NCBI GenBank assembly: GCA_018268935.1
Contig: JAFDVS010000037.1
Coordinates: 36,570 to 78,086 of the forward strand
DNA from: Acidobacteriota bacterium
GTDB taxonomy: Bacteria; Acidobacteriota; Terriglobia; Bryobacterales; Bryobacteraceae
Length of the DNA: 41,517 bases
Reading direction: 5' to 3'
The notes under the pieces were generated by a model that was given only the letters and a program-made list of their open reading frames with translations, did no database searches and was not told the DNA's origin. Every line of letters starts with the position of its first letter. Position 1 is the first letter of the stretch. Shown piece after piece: positions 15,295-22,993 of the stretch. A program made the translations under genes and the position numbers.

Positions 15295-17501
15295 TCCGAC
15301 GCCTCCAACACCGTTGCCCGCCGCCCGTTCAGATACACCCGAGCCACTTCCGGAAAATCGGGCTGCGGGCGGCGCACAAACCCGCTGCCATACAGCACGG
15401 CAACGGCATCGCCCAATTGAAACGCAGCAATCCGTGGCAGTCCCGTACTTGGCATCACCTGCTCCATGCGCCATACAATCTCCGTGCGCGCCGTATCCGT
15501 TCCGGCGCGAAACTCAGCCACCTGCACTGAATCCTGCCCACAATCCCGCGGATAAAAGCGATAACCAGAGTTTGTAATTTCCGCCTGAAACACGTCGCCT
15601 CCGTAGATCTGCACCCGACGCGGGTCCAGGAATACTGCGGCAGCTTCACACCCGCGCACGGTAATGCGCGAAGGCACCGACCGCAGCGGCAACACCGCCG
15701 CAACAGCAAGTGACACCGGTATCTGTTGCACTCCCAACCCAAACGCCTCGATGCTGAGCACAGCGCCATACAACCCCGGAGCCAATCCACGCCCATCCAC
15801 TCCAACGCTCACTCCACCTTCAACCCGCGACAACCGCAGCCACGAACCCCCATCGCCCCCCTGCATACGCACCGAATAAGACACCTGCAACGGAATACCG
15901 AGAAGATACACAGGTGGCGCGGAGTCGCCCTCCAGCATCCGGAACTCAATGGGAGCCGCGATCCCCATCGGTCCTCCGCCATCCTGCCACAACAGCGCAT
16001 GGATCAACCGCTCGTACCCCGGCCCTCGAAACAGCACCTGCGAAGCATACGTCCCCTTCGCCAGCCCAACTGGCGACGCCGTCATGCTACCCGGTTCCAC
16101 GCGCAACCACGCCGCCCCATACGACAACACACTCGGCGTAGCCCCCGCCGGAATCGCTTGCCCAATCGTCTGCGCACCGTTGAACACCACCATCGCCGTC
16201 GACAGTTGCGGATTCACTCCCACCAACAGCACCACATCCACTCGACCCTGCTCAATTTCCCAAGCCGCGGGTTCCTCTTTTGCGTCGATCAATATCGTCG
16301 CCCGATGAATCCCCCTTGCAAGCCCGCGCGGGTCTACACGAATCTCCATCGTGAGGTTTCGAGCATTCACATACACCGGTTGGCCGAAGGAAACCCACGC
16401 CGCCGGACTCAGCAATCGAGCCGCAATCTCCCCCGGCGGCGGTACCGAGTGCGAATCCACCGCCAGCGTCACAGTCCGAGTTTGCGGCAGCGCCTCGCCC
16501 TCCGTCCACGACACTTCCTCCACCCGCTGCGGCAACGACAGCACATACTGCCGCGGCTCCACTGACATTGCCGATGTCCCTTTCGAGATCACTGGCGATG
16601 CAAACGCAAAAGTACGAAAATGTTTCACCATCTCCACCGGAGCATCCGCCAGCACCACCACGATCGTCGAACTAGGTAACTCGCGCTCCACATACACCGA
16701 TTCTCCCGGCGCCAGCCGCAGACGCCGCTCTCCACTCCAATTCCAAACCAGATTCAATCGTTCTACTCCCATTTCCACCGGCCGCGCCTGAGGATTGCGC
16801 AGCACCACCCCGCCCACCTGCAACGGCGACGTAAACTGAGCACTCCCGTTCATGCTCTGCGTCTGCGGCAACGTCACCCACTCCCCATCGCCCACACTCG
16901 CTGCCGGGTACGCGAAGAACGCCTCCACCGCGTCCTCCGCATCCCGCAGCCGCAGCCTCTTCCCGCGAATCTCGACATCCCCATCCAGATGAATCCGCAA
17001 CAACGATGGCGACACATACTCCACTTCCGCCACCGCAGCCTGCTCCCATTCCACCACCGTCTGCGCGCTGAACCCCGAGCCTCGTACCTCCACACGATTC
17101 CCCACCCGGCTCATCGATTCCACACTCAACACACCCCCCACCGTCACCCCGCCCGACTCCACCACCAGCTTCGTCCCCGGCGCAACGTCTTCCCGCACAC
17201 GCACAGCAATCGTCAACACAGGCTGCCCAGGCAGGAACCCCAACGTCCCCGACGGCGACAAGATCTTCACCTTGATCCGGCCACCCTTCATCTCCGCAAA
17301 GGAACTCGCATCCCCCGCCGCACTCATCACCGCATACGAAAGAACATCTCCAAACCCAGACTCATCAAATGCCGCAGTCACCTCCAATCCACCCAGCCCC
17401 CGCGGCTCCGCAAGGTGCACCTTGATCTGCGCCACACCACCCGCAGGCGCCGTCTCCTGCGACACCAGCAGCGCCACGCTCGCAATCAGGCTACTCAACA
17501 T
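15195..17501 (-). CDS. Secreted multi-domain Ig-like protein, second of a paralogous pair
   Basis: A 768-aa exported protein. A short signal peptide (MLSSLIASVALLVSQ) is followed by a cohesin-like beta domain (residues about 20-115; GGLEVTAAFDESGF and GQPVLTIAVRV), an IPT/TIG-like segment (NRVEVRGSGFSAQTVVEW, about 133-180), and a domain shared with its neighbour (VVLRNPQARPVEM and LRLAPGESVYVE). Next come three BACON-like Ig repeats, each with a W(L/V) core and a DPRGLARGIHRATI-type strand, and a degenerate TIGR03437-like C-terminal domain (RVYLNGRRATVLEASD). It probably binds polymers or other proteins outside the cell; no catalytic motif is present. The start overlaps the end of the upstream paralogue by 11 nt, with GGAG 9 nt before the ATG. 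Codons are G3-rich. Confidence 0.85.
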   Translation of the reverse strand: MLSSLIASVALLVSQETAPAGGVAQIKVHLAEPRGLGGLEVTAAFDESGFGDVLSYAVMSAAGDASSFAEMKGGRIKVKILSPSGTLGFLPGQPVLTIAVRVREDVAPGTKLVVESGGVTVGGVLSVESMSRVGNRVEVRGSGFSAQTVVEWEQAAVAEVEYVSPSLLRIHLDGDVEIRGKRLRLRDAEDAVEAFFAYPAASVGDGEWVTLPQTQSMNGSAQFTSPLQVGGVVLRNPQARPVEMGVERLNLVWNWSGERRLRLAPGESVYVERELPSSTIVVVLADAPVEMVKHFRTFAFASPVISKGTSAMSVEPRQYVLSLPQRVEEVSWTEGEALPQTRTVTLAVDSHSVPPPGEIAARLLSPAAWVSFGQPVYVNARNLTMEIRVDPRGLARGIHRATILIDAKEEPAAWEIEQGRVDVVLLVGVNPQLSTAMVVFNGAQTIGQAIPAGATPSVLSYGAAWLRVEPGSMTASPVGLAKGTYASQVLFRGPGYERLIHALLWQDGGGPMGIAAPIEFRMLEGDSAPPVYLLGIPLQVSYSVRMQGGDGGSWLRLSRVEGGVSVGVDGRGLAPGLYGAVLSIEAFGLGVQQIPVSLAVAAVLPLRSVPSRITVRGCEAAAVFLDPRRVQIYGGDVFQAEITNSGYRFYPRDCGQDSVQVAEFRAGTDTARTEIVWRMEQVMPSTGLPRIAAFQLGDAVAVLYGSGFVRRPQPDFPEVARVYLNGRRATVLEASDYRLVVAIPEEAVEEVRVELGDWWDRWYLRTSR

Positions 17502-19923
17502 ACAACGTCACTCCGCTCTGGCTGCGCACACCCGCCGAAACCACAACCACCGGCACTTCGCCAACAGGCGCCTCAGCAGGCACAACGAACTCCACCCAAT
17601 CGCGCCCCGCCTTGCCCTCCACCGCCGGAAACACATTCATCGCGCGCACCCGCGCACCACCAACGTCGACCCACACATCGTCCGCCTTCACACCAGTCAC
17701 CGCCAGCCACACCACGGAACCTCGCCTCACCTTGGCGTAATTCCAAACCCCATCCGCATTGCGCACCGCCGCAAAACCCTTCCCCGATCCATCCACCGTA
17801 AACACACCCGGTGCCGCCTCAGCCAGCGTCACCCGGCGCTCCACAGAACCCGACAGACTCTCCAGCCGCAGCGTCACTTCACGCCGTCCCGCCAACTCAG
17901 GCGGCACCACCAGATCAGCCAGTGCAATCCCATCCATCCGCACCGTGCTGATCGAATCACCGAATAAATAGACGAATTCACCCGGTGCCAACGGCGCTGC
18001 CCGCCGCGACGCCGCATTCGTGACAGTTCCCAAATAAGGCACTACCGCTGCAGGACCCGCTACCACCACCCGCACCGGCACCACCACCGACTGCATAGAC
18101 GTCCGCGCAATCACTCGCCCCGTGTACACACCGACCGGCAGCTTCAACAAATCCATCCGAATCCCCTGCACCCACGCGTCCTCACCCACGGCCTCCCGGC
18201 TCAACCACGTCCCGCCTCCATCCATCTCCACACTCCACTGCAATCCTTCCACGTGCAGCCCCGAAGTCACCTGCACTCTCTGCGGCCCCACCTGCGAGCC
18301 CTCCGTCACTCGCAACTCCAGCGCCGCCGGATCCGCTACCAACGCCGCCACCGGCTGCGCATACACCAGCAACGCCACCGGGATCTGCCGTGGCCCTGCA
18401 GCACCCGCCGCCGTCAACGTCACCAACCCCGTATACGCGCCAGCCTTCAACCCCGCCGCATTCACGCCCAGCGTGATCGCACCCGCCTCCTGCACCATCG
18501 TCAACCAGTCCCCGCCGTTGTCCGTCCGCACGGAAGCCACATACCGCCCCGGAGCCTGCACCGGCAGCCGCTGCGCCTCCGGAGCCTTCCCGCCAACCGA
18601 CATCACAAACCGGACTGCACTCGTGGACTCAATCAACGGTGCCCCCGCCACCATCGTCGTCACCTGAATCACGTCCGTGAACTTCGCCCCCCGCAACACC
18701 ACATGGCCCGCATAATACCCCGGCCCCAACAAGTCGCCATTCGAAGCCACCGACACCGTGTCCGCGAAAAACCCTCCCCCAGGAATCACAGTCAACCATC
18801 GGCCCGGGGCATCCGCCGGATACACAGATGCCGCGTACGCCCCACTCACCGGAAATCGCTCCAGATGAAACTGCGGAAAGCTCCGAGACACAAACGAGAC
18901 CCGCTGCTCCGGTTCATCCGACACCGTCAGCGTCGCACCAATCACCAGAGGAGCGCCCGCCGTAAAAAACAAGTCCCCCACCGGAGTCACCGTGACCGCA
19001 TCCCGATACACTCCCGCCGCAAGCCCGCGTGGATCCGCTGTCACCAGCAAATCCATGCCATCCCGCGTAACCCGCAGCCAGTTCGCCGTCGTCGACACCG
19101 CGAACTCCGGCCGCAGCGTCGGCGCATCGGGAGCGGTCAACGACAGCATGGTCACCGCCGGCAAGTCAGTCCCAGCCTGCCAATACCAGCGCAATGCGCC
19201 CGCAGCCGAAAAGACAACCGGCTGCACGTATGGCCGCGTCAATGGCCCCGCTGCAAAATCTCCCATCTCCACTGGAGCGCTCGCCAGAATGCGCCCGTAA
19301 TCAAGGCTCACGCCGATAAAGCGCGACTCCCCCGCAGCCAGCGTGAAGCGCGACTCCGACCGCACATCGCGAGTCCTCGAGATGTTCTGATACAGCACAT
19401 CCACCGCGTGCGGCTGCGGATTCCGCACGGCGACTCCGCCGGGGACCTGGGCCCGAAACGGACCCCCTTCCCCGGCCGTGAGACGCTGCTTGGGGAGCTG
19501 AATCTGATACCTTCCCGCCGTGACCGAAACAAAACTCTCCTCCGGCAAATCCTCCGGCACACCGCCCTCAGCCACGCGCCACTTGGCCCCCGTACCCGTA
19601 ACCTTCACCGCATCCACCGGCGCACTTCCAGTCCACTGCGCCCGCAGCGTCAATAACGGCCGCTCCGCCACCATCCCGAGCGAAGAAGCCCGCGACCCAA
19701 ACGACACCCGTATCCGCCGGCCCTCTATCAACGCCACCGCCGCCTCACTGCCGGATACATCGGGCACTGCGAAACCCGTAATCTCCCCAAACACCGCCTC
19801 ATCGAGTTCCACCACCAACTCGCCACCCAACAATGCAACAGGCCGTTCCGGAGTCAAGCGTATCCGGGCCTCTCCATCGGGACCACTTTCGATGGAAAGT
19901 AGCAACAGAACAAGCGGAATCAT
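17491..19923 (-). CDS. Secreted multi-domain protein with cohesin-like, BACON-like and TIGR03437 domains
   Basis: An 810-aa exported protein and the upstream member of a tandem pair. Seen: signal peptide (MIPLVLLLLSIES), cohesin-like domain (GGELVVELDEAVFGEITGF; ERPLLTLRAQ), the shared domain (VAVRNPQPHAVDV; FTLAAGESRFIGV; ILASAPVEM), then BACON-like repeats ending in NGGDWLTMVQEAGAITLGV and GLKAGAYTGLVTLTAAG, and a classic TIGR03437 C-terminus (VTNAASRRAAPLAPGEFVYL, LAEAAPGVFTVDGSGKG and a final VVVVSAGVRSQSG). TIGR03437 is largely restricted to Solibacter-like acidobacteria, which is the strongest taxon signal here. AGGAAG precedes the ATG. There is no enzyme motif; an adhesin or scaffold role on the cell surface is an inference. 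It forms an operon with the 15195-17501 gene. Confidence 0.88.
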   Translation of the reverse strand: MIPLVLLLLSIESGPDGEARIRLTPERPVALLGGELVVELDEAVFGEITGFAVPDVSGSEAAVALIEGRRIRVSFGSRASSLGMVAERPLLTLRAQWTGSAPVDAVKVTGTGAKWRVAEGGVPEDLPEESFVSVTAGRYQIQLPKQRLTAGEGGPFRAQVPGGVAVRNPQPHAVDVLYQNISRTRDVRSESRFTLAAGESRFIGVSLDYGRILASAPVEMGDFAAGPLTRPYVQPVVFSAAGALRWYWQAGTDLPAVTMLSLTAPDAPTLRPEFAVSTTANWLRVTRDGMDLLVTADPRGLAAGVYRDAVTVTPVGDLFFTAGAPLVIGATLTVSDEPEQRVSFVSRSFPQFHLERFPVSGAYAASVYPADAPGRWLTVIPGGGFFADTVSVASNGDLLGPGYYAGHVVLRGAKFTDVIQVTTMVAGAPLIESTSAVRFVMSVGGKAPEAQRLPVQAPGRYVASVRTDNGGDWLTMVQEAGAITLGVNAAGLKAGAYTGLVTLTAAGAAGPRQIPVALLVYAQPVAALVADPAALELRVTEGSQVGPQRVQVTSGLHVEGLQWSVEMDGGGTWLSREAVGEDAWVQGIRMDLLKLPVGVYTGRVIARTSMQSVVVPVRVVVAGPAAVVPYLGTVTNAASRRAAPLAPGEFVYLFGDSISTVRMDGIALADLVVPPELAGRREVTLRLESLSGSVERRVTLAEAAPGVFTVDGSGKGFAAVRNADGVWNYAKVRRGSVVWLAVTGVKADDVWVDVGGARVRAMNVFPAVEGKAGRDWVEFVVPAEAPVGEVPVVVVSAGVRSQSGVTLYVE

Positions 19924-20005
19924 CTGCTTCCTAAATCCATTAGACCCACATAACCCGGCAAATTCTACACTCCATTACAAATCGCGCTCACACGAACGTC
20001 ACCTT

Positions 20006-20032
20006 CAGACCCGCGCGCGTCAGCAAGCGGGC
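20006..20032. repeat. Covarying hairpin element, copy 1
   Basis: CAGA, then stem CCCGC (20010-20014), 12-nt loop GCGCGTCAGCAA (20015-20026) and stem GCGGG (20027-20031). The element at 24833-24859 has the same CAGA and the same loop but stem GCCAC/GTGGC: the two stem changes are matched by complementary changes. It ends 2 nt before the -10 box of the 20047 gene. Confidence 0.8.
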
Positions 20033-20034
20033 GC

Positions 20035-20040
20035 TAGAAT
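20035..20040 (+). promoter_or_regulatory. -10 element TAGAAT, leaderless position
   Basis: GCGCTAGAAT followed by only six bases and the ATG at 20047. With the usual 6-8 nt from the -10 box to the start site, the transcript would begin at the start codon itself. The hairpin element sits where the -35 region would be. Confidence 0.55.
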
Positions 20041-20046
20041 GCAGAT

Positions 20047-20277
20047 ATGGGACACCCAAACAATCCCTACAAACTCAACTGGCATTTCTGGAGCCGCTTG
20101 CTCTTCCGAAACACACTAGCTGCCGCCGCCTGCACAGCACTGTTCGCCTGCTTCCTCGATGGACCCTTCACCCTCTCCAACTTCACCGCTGCTTTCATCC
20201 TGGTAACCCTGATGTACCTCGGCCCGGAACTCAGCACTCACTACCGCAAGTCACCCGAACAGCTCACCCGGAAGTAA
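20047..20277 (+). CDS. Small two-helix membrane protein, 76 aa
   Basis: Unrecognised. The N-terminus is polar and aromatic (GHPNNPYKLNWHFWSRLLFR), followed by two likely membrane helices (about 23-38 and 44-62) and a basic tail (THYRKSPEQLTRK). This suggests a small inner-membrane protein with the short tail in the cytoplasm. There is no Shine-Dalgarno sequence, but a TAGAAT box at leaderless distance supports the ATG. It is followed 47 nt later by lpxD in the same direction; no functional link is visible. Confidence 0.65.
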   Translation: MGHPNNPYKLNWHFWSRLLFRNTLAAAACTALFACFLDGPFTLSNFTAAFILVTLMYLGPELSTHYRKSPEQLTRK

Positions 20278-20309
20278 TAGGAAGCAGGAATCCCCACCCC
20301 AATAAGCGC

Positions 20310-20315
20310 TAACCT
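20310..20315 (+). promoter_or_regulatory. GCGCTAACCT -10-like element before lpxD
   Basis: TAACCT preceded by GCGC, 9 nt before the ATG at 20325, in the same arrangement as the elements at 20035 and 21365. A weak GGGAA lies between it and the start codon. Confidence 0.4.
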
Positions 20316-20324
20316 GAATGGGAA

Positions 20325-21356
20325 ATGAAACTCGGTGACATTGCCCAACGCCTCAACTGCACTCTCCAAGGCGACGAAACCCTCGACATCACCGGCGTAG
20401 CCGGCATGGAGCACGCCAAGCCCTCCGAACTCACCTTCCTCTCCAACCCCAAGTACGCCCCCAAGGCCAAAAAAACCCAAGCCGGGGCCATGCTCGTCCA
20501 GGAACCCATCCCCGCACTCAACATCTCCTTCCTCCTCTCAAAAAACCCCTACCACGACTTCGCCCGAGCCCTCGAGCTCTTCTACCAACCCCCGCGCCCC
20601 GCCCCGGGCATTCATCCCACCGCCGTGATCGCCTCTACAGCCACCGTCGGCGACAACGCCTCCATCGGAGCCTACGCCGTCATCGGCGATCACTGCAACA
20701 TCGGTCATAACGCGGTCATCCATCCCCACGTCGTCATCTATCCCCACGTCACCATCGGCGACGACTTCCTCGCCCACGCAAACTCCGTCGTCCGCGAATA
20801 TTGCCGCATCGGCCACCGCGTCATCCTCCAGAACGGAGTCATCATCGGCGGCGACGGCTACGGCTTCGCCAAAACCCGCGAAGGCACTCACTACAAAATC
20901 CCGCAATCCGGCATCACCATCCTCGAAGACGACGTCGAAATCCAAACCCTCACCTCCATCGACCGCGCCTCCATCGGCGAAACCCGCGTCAAACGCGGAG
21001 CCAAAATCGATTCCCTCGTCCAAGTCGGCCACGGCTGCGTCGTCGGCGAAGACAACATCATCTGCTCGCAAACCGGACTCGCCGGCAGCACCATCCTCGA
21101 AAAGAACGTCCTCCTCGCCGGACAGGTCGGCATCTCCGGCCACCTCACCATTCACGACAACGTCGTCGTCTACGCGCAAAGCGGAGTCGGCCACGATGTC
21201 CCCGCGGGCTCCGTCATCTCCGGCTCACCCGCCTACGAAGCCAAGACCTGGCTCCGCACGCTCCCCATCATGCCCCGCCTCCCCGAACTCCTCAAAACCA
21301 TCCGTGACCTCGAACGCCGCGTCAATGAACTGGAAAAGCAAGACACACCAGAATAA
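20325..21356 (+). CDS. lpxD: UDP-3-O-acylglucosamine N-acyltransferase
   Basis: Adds the second 3-hydroxyacyl chain to UDP-3-O-acyl-glucosamine in lipid A synthesis, at the cytoplasmic face; 343 aa, a normal length. The N-terminal uridine-binding domain (LTFLSNPKYAPKAKK) is followed by left-handed beta-helix hexapeptide repeats (residues about 100-300; e.g. IGAYAVIGDHCNIGHNAVIH), GGDGYGFAKTREG, and the active-site His236 in QVGHGCVVGE. The C-terminus GSPAYEAKTWLR plus a terminal helix (LLKTIRDLERRVNELEK) is that of LpxD, the helix helping trimer formation. It is isolated: no fabZ, lpxA or lpxB is adjacent, unlike the usual lpxD-fabZ-lpxA-lpxB order. Its presence shows the organism makes lipid A and has an outer membrane. 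Confidence 0.96.
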   Translation: MKLGDIAQRLNCTLQGDETLDITGVAGMEHAKPSELTFLSNPKYAPKAKKTQAGAMLVQEPIPALNISFLLSKNPYHDFARALELFYQPPRPAPGIHPTAVIASTATVGDNASIGAYAVIGDHCNIGHNAVIHPHVVIYPHVTIGDDFLAHANSVVREYCRIGHRVILQNGVIIGGDGYGFAKTREGTHYKIPQSGITILEDDVEIQTLTSIDRASIGETRVKRGAKIDSLVQVGHGCVVGEDNIICSQTGLAGSTILEKNVLLAGQVGISGHLTIHDNVVVYAQSGVGHDVPAGSVISGSPAYEAKTWLRTLPIMPRLPELLKTIRDLERRVNELEKQDTPE

Positions 21357-21379
21357 ATTCGCGCTAATATGTCCCCAGA

Positions 21380-21520
21380 ATGCGCGCTCTGCTGCTATTT
21401 AGCCTGACGCTGCCCGTTCTTCCCGCCGCCTCACCTCGACACCACGGAGCGCCGCATTCACCTCCTGATCGAGGACCCGCCGAAGGAGCCGTCCGCACCA
21501 TCGAGATCCTCACTCTTTGA
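21380..21520 (+). pseudogene. Frameshifted remnant of a small secreted protein gene
   Basis: An ATG with a GCGCTAATAT -10-like element 9 nt upstream opens a signal-peptide-like start (MRALLLFSLTLPVLPAAS) that runs only 46 codons. From about 21435 the +1 frame reads LDTTERRIHLLIEDPPKE, which looks like genuine protein, and from about 21491 the original frame resumes with VRTIEILTL before the stop. The simplest reading is a short gene with two compensating frameshifts, or two decayed pieces. An alternative is an intact 46-aa secreted peptide. Family not recognised. Confidence 0.35.
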
Positions 21521-21589
21521 TTTTCAGCGCACGATTTCCTGACCCATTTTGTTGCGATTCCGCATTTTACACACTAGAGGTGGCTATCA

Positions 21590-21997
21590 ATGTACAACAG
21601 CACTTATCTAGAGGTACAGGCAGAACTTTGCAGGCTCCGTGCTGGCAAAGAACAGGAGATGCGGGAGCGCGGCGATGCAACGGACCCTGCTCCTTGCGGC
21701 TGCGACTGTTCGGGCACAGGTTGGGGCTTGGAGTCCTATCCCGGTGAATGCCCTGGGAACTGCTCCCAAATTCAATTGACGCCTGCCCATATCCGGAAAG
21801 CAAAATCCGCCGCGCGCCTTGCGGCGATTGAAAGCTGCCAGAAAAAGAGCGAACCAAACTGCCTCTGCTCCGGCGGGGAGTACAAAGAACTGACGAACAA
21901 GCGGGAATGCATACCGTTCAAGACGACAGATGGCACCCCCTTCTGCCATGTATTCGCCTACTACGAGTACTCCGGCAAATGCAAAGACACTCCCTAA
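21590..21997 (+). CDS. Cysteine-rich hypothetical protein, 135 aa
   Basis: Not recognised. Twelve cysteines in 135 residues, grouped as CGCDC (37-41), CPGNC (54-58), CLC and four more singles, suggest disulfide bonds or a metal site, although no signal peptide is visible. AGAGGTGG lies 6 nt before the ATG and fixes the start. The composition is balanced between C and G and the third codon positions are not C-biased, unlike most plus genes here, so this is a likely recent arrival or lineage-specific gene. The 69 nt upstream are A+T-rich (CCCATTTTGTTGCGATTCC, CATTTTACAC), which fits a promoter. Convergent with the DapA-like gene 25 nt downstream. Confidence 0.7.
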   Translation: MYNSTYLEVQAELCRLRAGKEQEMRERGDATDPAPCGCDCSGTGWGLESYPGECPGNCSQIQLTPAHIRKAKSAARLAAIESCQKKSEPNCLCSGGEYKELTNKRECIPFKTTDGTPFCHVFAYYEYSGKCKDTP

Positions 21998-22022
21998 TCG
22001 CCAAGTGGCCGGAACGCTCGCC

Positions 22023-22982
22023 TCAAGCCCGCAAGTACGGCTTCAACCCCCCATAGCAAAATTCGATCTCTTCCACCGCCTTCGCACTCAACGCGAACTT
22101 GCTCCGCCGCGACACCATCGTCCGAAACACTCCGCGCCGTTTCATGATGTACTGCCGCGTCCCCGGAATCACCGTATCCAGATTAATCATCAGCAGCAGC
22201 TTCGAAAATATCTCCCGAGCCTTCTCCTTCTCCCCCGCCTGCCACGTATCCCAGATTCGCACGTAGATATCGGAGAACGGAGCCCCCGGCATCGTCCCAT
22301 CCATCCCCAGCCGCCACTCATACAGCATCCCCTTCCCTGCCGCGCCGCTAAACAAACTCCGCACCGCCGGCCGCTCCTTCGATAAAGCCAGCATTCGCTC
22401 AATCACCGGCTCCGCTTCTTCCTTCACATACCCCAAGTGCGGATACTTCCGAGCAAGCCCCGTAATCATCTCCACCGCCGGCGTGATCCCTTTCGCCCCG
22501 CCAGTAGTCTGAATAAACAGCGGCCGGCGTGCGGCCTCACCCAGCGCCTCATAATACCGCCGGAAATCCTCCACCGACTTCGCCTCCTTCGGAGGAATCG
22601 CAATCAATGCATCCGGCCCCAGATCCTCCGCCTTCTTCAAATACTCCAGCGCCGCCTCAACGTTCGCTCCTTGCACTCCCAACACCAACGCCGGAGCCTT
22701 CCCGCGTGCCGCCTTCGCCAGCACCTCCATCCCGCGCATGCGTTCCTGCTTGTCCAATGACGCGTACTCACTCGCCAACTGCGGCCACACCATCCCATGC
22801 ACGCCGCACCGCACCATGAAATCCACCTCGCGCTCCAGATCCTCGTAATCCACCGCGCCAGATTCCGTAAACGGAGTCGCCATGATCACAAAAATCCCGC
22901 GCATCGGTTTCGCCCCTGCCGCGGATGCCGGGATCAAAGGTAGTGCGGCCAGCAAAGCACGCCGGGAAATTTGGTGTCGCAT
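22023..22982 (-). CDS. Tat-exported DapA-like (class I aldolase fold) protein
   Basis: A 319-aa member of the dihydrodipicolinate synthase/N-acetylneuraminate lyase superfamily. These TIM-barrel lyases form a Schiff base between pyruvate-type substrates and a lysine; here Lys187 in LGYVKEEAEP fits. Other hallmarks differ from true DapA: the GTTGE loop reads MVWPQLASEY, and the PYYNKP block with the catalytic Tyr reads AIPPKEAKS. It is therefore unlikely to be the lysine-pathway enzyme; a sugar-acid or related lyase is more likely. The N-terminus RHQISRRALLAALPLIPASA is a twin-arginine-like signal, unusual for this family. The ATG at 22982 has TAAGAT 8 nt before it and no Shine-Dalgarno sequence. 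The frame extending further upstream lies in the anti-sigma gene and was rejected. Confidence 0.83.
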   Translation of the reverse strand: MRHQISRRALLAALPLIPASAAGAKPMRGIFVIMATPFTESGAVDYEDLEREVDFMVRCGVHGMVWPQLASEYASLDKQERMRGMEVLAKAARGKAPALVLGVQGANVEAALEYLKKAEDLGPDALIAIPPKEAKSVEDFRRYYEALGEAARRPLFIQTTGGAKGITPAVEMITGLARKYPHLGYVKEEAEPVIERMLALSKERPAVRSLFSGAAGKGMLYEWRLGMDGTMPGAPFSDIYVRIWDTWQAGEKEKAREIFSKLLLMINLDTVIPGTRQYIMKRRGVFRTMVSRRSKFALSAKAVEEIEFCYGGLKPYLRA

Positions 22983-22993
22983 ACACAAACATC

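Noticed and set aside
22023..22982. Assignment as the lysine-pathway gene dapA
   Set aside because: Exported and missing DapA active-site blocks; kept only as a superfamily member.
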